Positions 43,707 through 52,049 of a DNA stretch of 64,000 bases are shown in pieces; position 1 is the stretch's first letter, and each line of letters starts with the position of its first letter. The DNA lies in assembly GCA_903921325.1 (NCBI GenBank), contig CAIXPL010000016.1, positions 405,145 through 469,144 of the forward strand, read 5' to 3'. Both the position numbers and the translations under genes were made by a program. The notes under the pieces were generated by a model. The model did not search any database and had not been told where the DNA came from. It was given only the letters and a program-made list of their open reading frames with translations. Source of the stretch: an uncultured Pseudomonadota bacterium. Lineage in GTDB: Bacteria; Pseudomonadota; Gammaproteobacteria; Burkholderiales; SG8-39.

Positions 43707-45905
43707 ATGGCAGTCAAAGTCCCAACGAAGACGGCCGCGAAGACATCCGCGAAGACACCTGAAAAGGTGGCAACGAGGTCATCCGCAAAGTCAGCAGTGA
43801 AGACGCCCGCAAAGTCAGCGGCGAAGCGCTCCGCAAAATCGGTTACCAAGGCACCAGCAAAGCCGGCAGCGCAAGCACCCGTGAAATCGCCAGTCAAGTC
43901 TGCTGCCAGAACGCCGACCAAGCGGGCAACCAGGAAGGCGACCGGGAAGGCAACCAGGACAGCGACCGGGTCGCTCGCAAAAACCGCCGCGAACAAGACC
44001 ATCAAGCGGGCGCCAAGGCAGCCTTCCGGGCCAGCTAAAGAGCGCGCCGCAGCGTCGCCGCGAGCGGCGCGCAGTGCCGAACCAGCGGCCACAGTCAGCA
44101 TGGCAAATAGCGTGAATGAAGTGTTCGGTGCGAGCGCAAGCGACACGGCATACGTCGCGCAGGAGGCACTTGCACAGGCTGCCCGAGCGCAGGAACCGAT
44201 CACTGCGTTTGCCAGCTGGGTGGCCTCGTCCCCGGAATTCATGAGTCGATATCTGCGCTACCTTGGCGATAGCGCCGAATTGTGGCGCGCTCAGATCGAG
44301 TCAACGACCGGTTCCACCGAGGCGAAGCCAGCCGTTGCAAACGATCGTCGCTTCAGCGCACCGGAGTGGAGTAGCAACCCTTACTTTGATTTTTTGCGCC
44401 AATCCTATTTGCTCACGGCACAGTTTTTGACCGATTCGGTCGATGCGGCCGACCTTGAAGAGCACGGCAAAGGACAATTGCGTTTTCTCGCCCGGCAATA
44501 CCTTGACGCGATTTCGCCGGCCAATTTCGTTGCCACCAATCCCGAGGCCTTGCGTGCAGCGCTGGATTCGGGCGGTGAGACGGTTGCTCGTGGCATCACG
44601 CACTTCCTGGAAGATCTTTCGCGCGGCCGTATCTCGACCGTGGACGAATCGGCCTTTGAAGTGGGCCGAAACCTGGCACTGACCCCGGGGGCGGTGGTCT
44701 TTGAGAATGCCCTGTTCCAGTTGATTCAGTACAGCGCGGCAACGCCCACGGTCTATCAGCGACCGCTGCTGATCGTGCCACCGTGCATCAACAAGTTCTA
44801 CATTCTTGATCTATCACCTGAGAATTCGTTTGTCGCGCATGCGGTGGCCTCAGGACACACCGTATTCGTTGTGTCATGGCGCAATCCGCAGCCGGCTGAT
44901 CTCGAACCGGCGGCCGGGCCGCCCTCGAGCGAACCCGCACTCGATAAAGTACGCTGGGACGACTTCGTTGAACTCGGTGTCATCAAGGCCATTGAAGCGG
45001 TGCAGGCGATCAGCGGTGAGCCGGTGATCAATGCACTCGGCTTTTGTGTCGGTGGCACCATGCTGAGCACGGCGCTGGCTGTTCTGGCGGCACGCGGCGA
45101 GCGGCCGGTCGCCAGTCTCACGCTCCTTGCCACGCTGCTCGATTTTTCCGATACCGGTGAGCTTGGACTGTTTGTTGACGAAGAAAGCGTGTCTCTGCGC
45201 GAAGCGACCCTGGGTAAGGGCGGTCTGCTCAATGGACGCGAACTGGCGCAGGTGTTCTCGGCATTACGCGACAACGATCTGATCTGGTCGTATGTGGTCA
45301 ACAACTATCTGAAGGGCAAGAAGCCGGCTGCTTTCGACATCCTGTATTGGAATGCCGACAGCACCAATCTGCCTGGTCCGATGTACGCCTGGTACATGCG
45401 CAATATGTATCTGGAGAACCAGCTGCGCGAACCCGGCGCGCTGCAGATTTGCGGTGAGCCTGTCGATCTCACCAGCATTGCGGTGCCGACCTATCTGGTG
45501 GCGACCCGCGAGGACCATATCGTGCCGTGGCAGTCGGCGTATGCCTCGGCCGAGTTGCTCGTGCCGATGGAGGCTCGCGCGTCTGACGATCAGCCTGCCC
45601 ATCGGACATCGCATTTGCTGCCCACGCCGCGGTTTGTGCTGGGGGCGAGCGGTCATATCGCCGGCATCGTCAATCCGGCATCGGCAAACAAGCGAAATTA
45701 CCGCGTCGGGCAGCATGTGCCGAGCGATCCGAACGCCTGGCTGGCCGCATCGCAGGAGGTGCCTGGCAGTTGGTGGACCGACTGGCTGATCTGGCTCGGG
45801 GGCCATGCCGGGGTACCGCGCATTGCGCCACGCTCGCTGGGTGGTGCCGGGTATCGACCGATTGAACCCGCGCCGGGACGCTATGTGATGCAGCGGTCTG
45901 AATGA
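43707..45905 (+). CDS. phaC: class I poly(3-hydroxyalkanoate) synthase with histone-H1-like N-terminal tail
   Basis: A 732-residue PHA synthase that polymerises (R)-3-hydroxyacyl-CoA on the granule surface. The lipase-like box GFCVGG places the nucleophile at Cys447; EDHIVPW carries the Asp and SGHIAGIVNP the His. The WWTDWLIWLGGHAG end is class I. In Cupriavidus necator the nucleophile is Cys319, so this protein has about 128 extra N-terminal residues. Those (about 1-130) are Lys/Ala/Pro/Thr/Arg repeats (KSAVKTPAKSAAKRSAK) like histone H1, AlgP or the PhaF/PhaM tail. Conventional PhaC sequence begins near residue 150. GAGGAG fixes the ATG at 43707. First gene of phaC-phaA-phaB. Confidence 0.93.
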   Translation: MAVKVPTKTAAKTSAKTPEKVATRSSAKSAVKTPAKSAAKRSAKSVTKAPAKPAAQAPVKSPVKSAARTPTKRATRKATGKATRTATGSLAKTAANKTIKRAPRQPSGPAKERAAASPRAARSAEPAATVSMANSVNEVFGASASDTAYVAQEALAQAARAQEPITAFASWVASSPEFMSRYLRYLGDSAELWRAQIESTTGSTEAKPAVANDRRFSAPEWSSNPYFDFLRQSYLLTAQFLTDSVDAADLEEHGKGQLRFLARQYLDAISPANFVATNPEALRAALDSGGETVARGITHFLEDLSRGRISTVDESAFEVGRNLALTPGAVVFENALFQLIQYSAATPTVYQRPLLIVPPCINKFYILDLSPENSFVAHAVASGHTVFVVSWRNPQPADLEPAAGPPSSEPALDKVRWDDFVELGVIKAIEAVQAISGEPVINALGFCVGGTMLSTALAVLAARGERPVASLTLLATLLDFSDTGELGLFVDEESVSLREATLGKGGLLNGRELAQVFSALRDNDLIWSYVVNNYLKGKKPAAFDILYWNADSTNLPGPMYAWYMRNMYLENQLREPGALQICGEPVDLTSIAVPTYLVATREDHIVPWQSAYASAELLVPMEARASDDQPAHRTSHLLPTPRFVLGASGHIAGIVNPASANKRNYRVGQHVPSDPNAWLAASQEVPGSWWTDWLIWLGGHAGVPRIAPRSLGGAGYRPIEPAPGRYVMQRSE

Positions 45906-45918
45906 GACAATGCCGGTG

Positions 45919-45984
45919 CGTTTGGGAACTGATCAAACAGCATTTGGGAATTGGTCAGGCAGCATTCTGGGATTGATGAGACAG
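45919..45984 (+). repeat. three imperfect 22-bp tandem repeats between phaC and phaA
   Basis: Three consecutive 22-bp units at 45919-45940, 45941-45962 and 45963-45984, each of form (C)(A/G)TTTGGGAA-TGxTCA-xCAG; all end in CAG and share TGGGA. They fill most of the 106-bp gap before phaA and end 27 bp before its ATG. They could be iterated binding sites or decayed duplications. Confidence 0.7.
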
Positions 45985-46011
45985 CCTATTTGAACCGAGG
46001 AGAGTCAAGTT

Positions 46012-47187
46012 ATGAGCGATATCGTGATTGTGGGCGCGGCGCGCACGGCAATTGGCAAATTCGGCGGCAGCATCAGCAAGGTGCCGGCAGCGCGCCTGGG
46101 TGCCCATGTCATCAAGGCGGCACTGGCGCGTGCCGGGGTGCCCGCTGATCAGGTATCCGAGGTGATCATGGGACACGTTTTGACCGCCGGGGTTGGTCAG
46201 AATGCGGGACGTCAGGCCTCGCGCTATGCCGGGGTGCCCGATGGCATACCGGCGATGACCATCAACAAGGTCTGCGGCTCGGGCATGAAAGCCATTCACA
46301 TGGCCGCGCAGGCGATCAAGGCGGGCGATGCCCGCATCGTGGTGGCCGGTGGCCAGGAGAACATGAGCCTTGCGCCGCATGTCATGCTCGGTTCGCGCGA
46401 TGGCTTTCGCATGGGCGATGCCAAGCTCATCGACTCGATGGTGAACGACGGCCTGTGGGATGTGTACAACAACTACCACATGGGCATCACCGCCGAGAAT
46501 GTCGCCAGGCAATTTGGCGTGAGCCGGCAGGACCAGGACGAATTTGCTGCGCTGTCGCAGCAAAAGGCAGAAGCGGCCATCAAGGCGGGCCATTTCAAGA
46601 CCGAAATTGCCCCCTATGAGATCGAATCCAAAAAAGGCGTGACCATCTTCGATACCGACGAATATCCGCGCGCAGGCACCACCGTCGAGTCGCTCGCGGG
46701 CTTGAAGCCGGCCTTCGACAAGGCCGGCACAGTCACCGCCGGCAATGCCTCGGGCATCAATGACGGGGCCGCCGCGGTGGTCGTGATGTCGGCTGATACC
46801 GCCCGTGAACTGGGCCTGCCTGTTCTTGCCCGTGTGCGCGCGTATTCCTCAGCGGGTGTTGATCCGAGCATCATGGGCATTGGCCCGGTGCCAGCCTCCA
46901 AGCTGTGCCTGACCAAGGCCGGCTGGACCGCGCAAGACCCCGAGGTGCTCGAAATCAACGAGGCGTTTGCCGCCCAGGCCATCGCAGTCAACCGCGAAAT
47001 GGGTTGGGACACCGCACGGGTCAATCGCAACGGTGGCGCAATTGCTCTGGGTCATCCGATCGGTGCTTCGGGTTGTCGCATCGTGGTGTCATTAATCCAT
47101 GAAATGATCCGCAGTGGCGCCCACAAAGGGCTGGCCTCGATGTGTATCGGCGGTGGCATGGGTGTTGCCATTGCGCTTGAGCGTTAA
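46012..47187 (+). CDS. phaA: acetyl-CoA acetyltransferase (beta-ketothiolase) PhaA
   Basis: A 391-residue thiolase that condenses two acetyl-CoA to acetoacetyl-CoA. The acyl-accepting Cys88 is in NKVCGSGMKAI, His in GGAIALGHPIGASGCR and the second Cys in MCIGGGMGVA. EINEAFAAQA is also present. Length and motifs are typical of biosynthetic thiolases. GAGGAG precedes the ATG. Second gene of the pha operon, supplying precursor to phaB. Confidence 0.95.
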   Translation: MSDIVIVGAARTAIGKFGGSISKVPAARLGAHVIKAALARAGVPADQVSEVIMGHVLTAGVGQNAGRQASRYAGVPDGIPAMTINKVCGSGMKAIHMAAQAIKAGDARIVVAGGQENMSLAPHVMLGSRDGFRMGDAKLIDSMVNDGLWDVYNNYHMGITAENVARQFGVSRQDQDEFAALSQQKAEAAIKAGHFKTEIAPYEIESKKGVTIFDTDEYPRAGTTVESLAGLKPAFDKAGTVTAGNASGINDGAAAVVVMSADTARELGLPVLARVRAYSSAGVDPSIMGIGPVPASKLCLTKAGWTAQDPEVLEINEAFAAQAIAVNREMGWDTARVNRNGGAIALGHPIGASGCRIVVSLIHEMIRSGAHKGLASMCIGGGMGVAIALER

Positions 47188-47202
47188 GCAGGGGATGGTT
47201 TG

Positions 47203-47943
47203 ATGACTCGGATTGCTTTGGTTACCGGGGCGATGGGCGGCATTGGCACGGCCATTTGCAGGCGTCTGGCCGCCGCCGGCATGCGTATCGCCGCCAATTG
47301 CCTGCCCGGTGAGCCGCGTCGCGACGAGTGGCTCGCTGCGATGCGATCCGAGGGCATGGATGTCATCGCTGCCGAGGCCGATGTGTCCTCGTTTGCCGAG
47401 TGCCGCGAGATGGTGGCGCGGGTGTCGCGTGACATGGGGCCGGTGGATGTACTCATCAACTGTGCCGGTATCACGCGCGACGCCACATTGCACAAGATGG
47501 ATGAAGAGCAATGGCATTCGGTGATCGAGTCGAACCTGACTTCGCTCTACAACGTCACCAAGCAGGTGATCGATGGCATGGCCGAGCGCGGCTGGGGCCG
47601 GGTGATCAGCTTGTCATCGGTCAACGGCACCCGCGGCGCATTCGGTCAGACCAACTACGCGGCGGCCAAGGCCGGTGTGGCTGGCTTTAGCAAAGCGCTG
47701 GCGCAGGAAATGGTTAAAAAAGGCGTTACCGTCAACAGCGTCTCGCCCGGCTTTGTCGAGACGCCGATGGTGCGGGCCATTCGCCCTGACGTGCTGAAGT
47801 CGCTGATCGACAGCATTCCGATCGGCCGCCTTGCGCGGCCCGAGGAGATTGCCGCTTTGATCGGATTTCTCGCCTCCGACGATGCGGCCTATATCACCGG
47901 TGCGAACATCCCGATCAACGGCGGGCTGCACATGTATGGCTAG
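47203..47943 (+). CDS. phaB: acetoacetyl-CoA reductase PhaB
   Basis: A 246-residue SDR that reduces acetoacetyl-CoA to (R)-3-hydroxybutyryl-CoA with NADPH. TGAMGGIGTAICRRLAAAG is the cofactor motif, NCAGITRD the NxAG motif, and the catalytic Ser/Tyr/Lys are in SSVNGTRGAFGQTNYAAAKAG. C-terminal MYG matches the class. ATG 47203 follows AGGGGA. Its TAG shares the CTAG palindrome with the stop of the convergent next gene. Confidence 0.95.
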   Translation: MTRIALVTGAMGGIGTAICRRLAAAGMRIAANCLPGEPRRDEWLAAMRSEGMDVIAAEADVSSFAECREMVARVSRDMGPVDVLINCAGITRDATLHKMDEEQWHSVIESNLTSLYNVTKQVIDGMAERGWGRVISLSSVNGTRGAFGQTNYAAAKAGVAGFSKALAQEMVKKGVTVNSVSPGFVETPMVRAIRPDVLKSLIDSIPIGRLARPEEIAALIGFLASDDAAYITGANIPINGGLHMYG

Positions 47944-48608
47944 GCTTCGCCCGGTGCGAACGGTGCGACTTTGCCTGGTGGCACACCCTGTTCGGCGGTG
48001 GCAAGGATCATCGCCACCGTGACATAGGTGCCGCTCAGCACGGTCAGATCGATCACTTGCTGCTCGCCGCCCAGTACATCGCGCGTGCGCTCGAAGGTAG
48101 CCTGGGATACCGCGTGGCCCTGAGTGAGTTCCATGCAATAGTCATACACGGCAGCCTCATCGGCCTGCATCCCTGCGGGCCGTCGATTGGCCTTGAGATC
48201 GGCTGCCACCGAGGGCGCGAGGCCTGCTTTCAGGGCGAGCGGATGATGCGCAAACCATTCGACCTGTGAGCGCCACAGCCGCGCTTGAATGAGAATCGCA
48301 AGCTCGGTCAGCCGTGCCGGCAGACTGGAGTTCCGGCGCAGGTAATCGAGCAGATCGATCATGCGGCGGGCGAGCACCGGACTGCGCAGCAGGGCGTTGT
48401 ACGGGCCGCTGATGCCAACGCTGGAAAACCCGAGAATCTCCTCAGCCAACGCGCGCTGCTCTGGTGCCATGCTGTCCAGCGCCAACTGCGCAAAGCGCGG
48501 GGCGGTGGCGCTTGCATCGTCGCCGTGCGCGAGGTCGCTGCCGCGCGCCGGCCTTGCCGCTTCGCCGCTCGTGCTCGATGCCGCCTGGCTGCTGGTGTCC
48601 TTGTTCAT
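47940..48608 (-). CDS. carboxymuconolactone decarboxylase (AhpD-like) family protein
   Basis: A 222-residue protein with the CMD/AhpD helical fold: LLRSPVLARRMIDLLDYLRRNSSLPARLTELAILIQARLWRSQVEW. The AhpD CxxC is absent, so it is of the CMD-like non-peroxidase branch. The first 40 residues are Ser/Ala-rich and low complexity. It converges with phaB, the stops overlapping by two bases. Its role is unknown; many such proteins lie in catabolic clusters. Confidence 0.82.
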   Translation of the reverse strand: MNKDTSSQAASSTSGEAARPARGSDLAHGDDASATAPRFAQLALDSMAPEQRALAEEILGFSSVGISGPYNALLRSPVLARRMIDLLDYLRRNSSLPARLTELAILIQARLWRSQVEWFAHHPLALKAGLAPSVAADLKANRRPAGMQADEAAVYDYCMELTQGHAVSQATFERTRDVLGGEQQVIDLTVLSGTYVTVAMILATAEQGVPPGKVAPFAPGEA

Positions 48609-48685
48609 GGTTCAATCTCCGGGGCGTGGCGTTCCGGTCAATGGCGCGCGTCCGGCGCTGATTGACCAAAGCAAGGTCGCGCAGG

Positions 48686-50191
48686 CTATTCCGCGCGCAT
48701 TTGGGGAAACAGGATGACATCGCGAATCGACGGACTGTTGGTGAGCAGCATCACCAGTCGATCGATCCCGATGCCTTCACCGGCGGTCGGTGGCAGGCCG
48801 TATTCCAGGGCGCGAATATAGTCAGCGTCATAGAACATGGCTTCTTCATCACCGGCGGCCTTGGCTTGCGCCTGCGCCTCAAAGCGCGCCGCCTGATCCT
48901 CCGGGTCGTTCAGCTCGGAGAAGCCATTGGCCATTTCGCGTCCGGTGATGAATAACTCAAACCGGTCAGTGATTGCCGGGTTGGCGTCATTACGCCGCGC
49001 CAATGGAGAAATCTCTTCGGGATAATCAACGATGAACGTCGGTTGCACCAGTAGCCGTTCAGTAGTCTCTTCAAACAGGGCCAGTTGCAACGCGCCGACA
49101 CCGGCGTGCGGCGGCACCTTGGCACCAAGGCGCTTGAGCTCGGTGATGAGCCACGCCGCATCATCGAGCAGGGCGCGGTCGGTCTGCGGGTGGTATTTGC
49201 AAATGGCCTCGGCAACCGTCAGGCGGTCAAACGGTTGACCCAACTCGATCACCTGGTCGCCGTAGGGCACCGAGGTCGTACCCAGCACTTCGGTGGCCAC
49301 CTGCGCCAGCATCTGCTCGGTGAAGGCCATCAGGTAGCGATAATCCCGATAGGCCTCGTAGAACTCGATCATGGTGAATTCCGGATTGTGCCGGGTCGAG
49401 ATCCCTTCATTGCGGAAGTTGCGGTTGATCTCGAACACCCGTTCAAATCCACCGATCACCAATCGCTTCAGATAGAGCTCAGGCGCAATGCGCAGGTAGA
49501 GCGGCATATCGAGCGCGTTGTGATGGGTCACGAAGGGTTTTGCAGCTGCCCCACCGGGAATGCTCTGCATCATCGGGGTTTCGACTTCGAGAAAGCCCCG
49601 GGTCACCATGAAGCTGCGAATCGATTGCACGATCCGGCTGCGTAACGTGAACGTGCGCCGGCTCTGCTCATTGGTGATCAGGTCCAGGTGCCGCTGGCGA
49701 TATTTTTGTTCCTGATCGGCCATGCCGTGAAATTTCTCGGGCAACGGCCGCAGCGCCTTGGCCAGCAGCCGCAGCGAGGTCACCCGCACAGTGAGCTCGC
49801 CGGTGCGGGTCTTGAACATCACGCCCTGGGCACCCAGGATGTCACCCAGATCGTAGTGCTTGAAGGCCTGATGCGCCGCCTCACCGACGTGCTCGTTATT
49901 GATGAAAAGCTGAATGCGCCCGCTCGTATCCTGCAGCGTCGCAAAACTGGCCTTGCCCATGACACGCTTTAACATCATGCGACCGGCTACCGCGACCTGG
50001 ACGCCTTCTGCCTCCAGCGCATCAGGTGCCAGTGCATCGAGTCTCTCGTGCAAATCCTGGGCGAGATCGCGGCGATCAAAGTCGTTTGGCCAGGCATTGC
50101 CGGTGGCACGCAGGGCGGCGAGCTTCGCGCGCCGCTCGGCGATGATCGATGATTCGTCTTCGGGCCCTTTGAGGGATTCTTCAGCCGCCAT
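48686..50191 (-). CDS. lysS: lysyl-tRNA synthetase, class II
   Basis: A 501-residue enzyme charging tRNA-Lys. The N-terminal OB domain binds the anticodon ([23 protein letters not shown]). Class II motifs: motif 2 [20 protein letters not shown] and motif 3 [22 protein letters not shown]. Length and order match E. coli LysS. It starts 15 bp after prfB, the conserved prfB-lysS pair. Confidence 0.97.
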   Translation of the reverse strand: MAAEESLKGPEDESSIIAERRAKLAALRATGNAWPNDFDRRDLAQDLHERLDALAPDALEAEGVQVAVAGRMMLKRVMGKASFATLQDTSGRIQLFINNEHVGEAAHQAFKHYDLGDILGAQGVMFKTRTGELTVRVTSLRLLAKALRPLPEKFHGMADQEQKYRQRHLDLITNEQSRRTFTLRSRIVQSIRSFMVTRGFLEVETPMMQSIPGGAAAKPFVTHHNALDMPLYLRIAPELYLKRLVIGGFERVFEINRNFRNEGISTRHNPEFTMIEFYEAYRDYRYLMAFTEQMLAQVATEVLGTTSVPYGDQVIELGQPFDRLTVAEAICKYHPQTDRALLDDAAWLITELKRLGAKVPPHAGVGALQLALFEETTERLLVQPTFIVDYPEEISPLARRNDANPAITDRFELFITGREMANGFSELNDPEDQAARFEAQAQAKAAGDEEAMFYDADYIRALEYGLPPTAGEGIGIDRLVMLLTNSPSIRDVILFPQMRAE

Positions 50192-50206
50192 GCGCGTGTT
50201 CCTTGA

Positions 50207-51311
50207 TCAAACGCCTTGCTTCAGGCTCGCGACAATGAATTCATCCAGATCGCCATCGAGTACCGCCTGGGTATTGCCGATTTCCACATGGGTGCGCAGA
50301 TCCTTGATGCGCGACTGATCGAGCACGTAGGAGCGGATCTGATGTCCCCAGCCGATATCGTCCTTGCCTTCCTCCAGCTTTTGCTTGGCTTCGTTGCGTT
50401 TGCGTATCTCGAGTTCATAGAGCCGGGCGCGCAGCATCGACATGGCCTCATCGCGATTGCGGTGCTGCGAGCGGTCGTTCTGACATTGCACCACTGTATT
50501 GGTCGGCAGATGGGTGATACGCACTGCAGACTCGGTCTTGTTCACGTGCTGGCCACCGGCACCGGAGGCGCGGTACACATCAATGCGCAAATCAGCCGGG
50601 TTGATGTCAATCTCGAACGAGTCATCCACTTCGGGGTAGACAAAGACACTGGCAAATGACGTGTGCCGGCGCGCATTGGAGTCAAAGGGCGACTTGCGTA
50701 CCAGACGGTGCACGCCAGTCTCGGTGCGCAAGGTGCCAAAGGCATATTCACCGGTGATCTTGAGAGTGGCGCTCTTGATGCCGGCGACATCGCCCTCGGA
50801 GAGCTCGAGCAGTTCGGTCTTGAATCCGCGCCGCTCGCAGTAGCGCGAATACATGCGCAGGATCATCTGCGCCCAGTCTTGTGCCTCGGTACCACCGGCA
50901 CCAGTCTGGATATCCAGAAAGCAGTTGTTCGGATCCAGCGGGTCGTTGAACATGCGCTGGAATTCCATCTCGGACACCGTCGCGTCGATGCCACCGGCAT
51001 CGGACTCGATCGATTCCAGGGTGTCGTCATCGGCCTCATCGCGGGCCAGATCAAACAGCTCGCGCGCATCGCGGATACGATCAGTCGCCCCGCCCAGTCG
51101 ATTGACGATGGACTCAAGGCCCTTTTTTTCCTTGCCGAGTTCCTGCGCCCGTTTCGGATCGTTCCAGACTGCCGGATCCTCCAGCGCCGTGGCGATCTCG
51201 CCTAGCCGTGCTTGCTTGGCGTCGTAGTCAAAGATACCTCCGCAGTTCGGCCGCCTTGGCATCAAGGTCGGTCAATCGGGCGGCAAGGGCGCTGATGCGT
51301 TCAGATTCCAT
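50207..51311 (-). CDS. prfB: peptide chain release factor 2, with programmed +1 frameshift
   Basis: Release factor recognising UGA and UAA. The first frame runs from ATG 51311 through 27 codons to an in-frame TGA at 51230-51228. The slippery CTT-TGA-C is preceded by GGAGG (51241-51237), and +1 shift continues at GAC 51229 to the stop at 50207, giving 367 residues (E. coli RF2 has 365). The SPF codon-recognition tripeptide is in [11 protein letters not shown] and the catalytic GGQ in [17 protein letters not shown]. The stop inside is therefore autoregulatory, not a mutation. lysS follows after 15 bp. Confidence 0.97.
51227..51241 (-). promoter_or_regulatory. prfB programmed +1 frameshift site
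   Basis: On the minus strand the order is GGAGG, TAT, CTT, TGA, C. The internal Shine-Dalgarno sits close upstream of the CTT slip codon and the stop, as in the E. coli prfB site. Low RF2 slows termination at UGA and favours the shift to the GAC frame. Confidence 0.95.
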
Positions 51312-51521
51312 GGGGGAGCTGGTGTGGCAGGGTGCGAGCGAACCCGGGATTATAGCCCGCTCGCCGCATGCACCGTTGGCCGTGCCGGGGCGCGGTGGAA
51401 ACCGGATGCCGTTGCTCTCCTGACAGGCCCTCATGCCGCACCCGCGCAGGAGGTACGTGGCGGTAAACTGAGCGCCGTTACCACCCTGGGTGCTCCTTGG
51501 CGCCCTTGCAAGGATGCCCTC

Positions 51522-52031
51522 ATGTCTGCGTTTGATCGCCCGGTTGATCGTGCTGCCCGAATGTTCACCTGGCTGTTTCTTGGCTGTTTGCTGATCATCG
51601 CCGCGGCTCTGGTGCTGCAGTTTGGTTATCGGCTCGATCCATGCCCGTGGTGTGTGGCGCAGCGGATCGTCTATCTCCTGATCGCACTGGTCGCTCTTGG
51701 TGCTGCGCTGTGGCGTCCGGTGGCCCGAGGAATCACGGTATTCAGCATGATTGGGCTGGTGTTTGCTCTCACCGGGGTAGCGGCCGCGACCTGGCACGTG
51801 TTCTTGCAGCGCGACCCGGAGCGGGCCAATGCCTGTGCCGGGTCGATGCTCGAACAGTTGCTTGACGCCTCACGCCTTGCGCATTGGGTGCCGCCGCTGT
51901 TTCAGTACGATGGCCCATGCACCTTGAAGCCCTGGTCGCTGCTCGGGATGTCGGTGCCCGAGTGGTCGCTGGCCGGGTTTGCCGTAATCGCACTGTACTG
52001 CCTGATCCTGCCCTTCATCGCCCGCCGCTAG
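51522..52031 (+). CDS. dsbB: disulfide bond formation protein DsbB
   Basis: A 169-residue inner-membrane protein with four hydrophobic helices that reoxidises DsbA using quinone. Redox cysteines are Cys41/Cys44 in CPWC and Cys105/Cys133 in the second periplasmic loop, at nearly E. coli positions. Chosen start ATG 51522 lies 13 nt after an AAGGA. It is divergent from prfB and convergent with recJ. Confidence 0.92.
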   Translation: MSAFDRPVDRAARMFTWLFLGCLLIIAAALVLQFGYRLDPCPWCVAQRIVYLLIALVALGAALWRPVARGITVFSMIGLVFALTGVAAATWHVFLQRDPERANACAGSMLEQLLDASRLAHWVPPLFQYDGPCTLKPWSLLGMSVPEWSLAGFAVIALYCLILPFIARR

Positions 52032-52049
52032 CCCCGCGCGCAGCCAGGC

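Noticed and set aside
47940..47943. Shared CTAG of the phaB and CMD-family stops as a special element
   Set aside because: A short palindromic stop overlap arises easily at convergent gene ends.
51228..51311. Short ORF ending in TGA at the start of prfB, suggesting a pseudogene or separate small gene
   Set aside because: It is the zero-frame part of the programmed frameshift; GGAGG and CTT-TGA-C are intact and the +1 frame continues the RF2 sequence.
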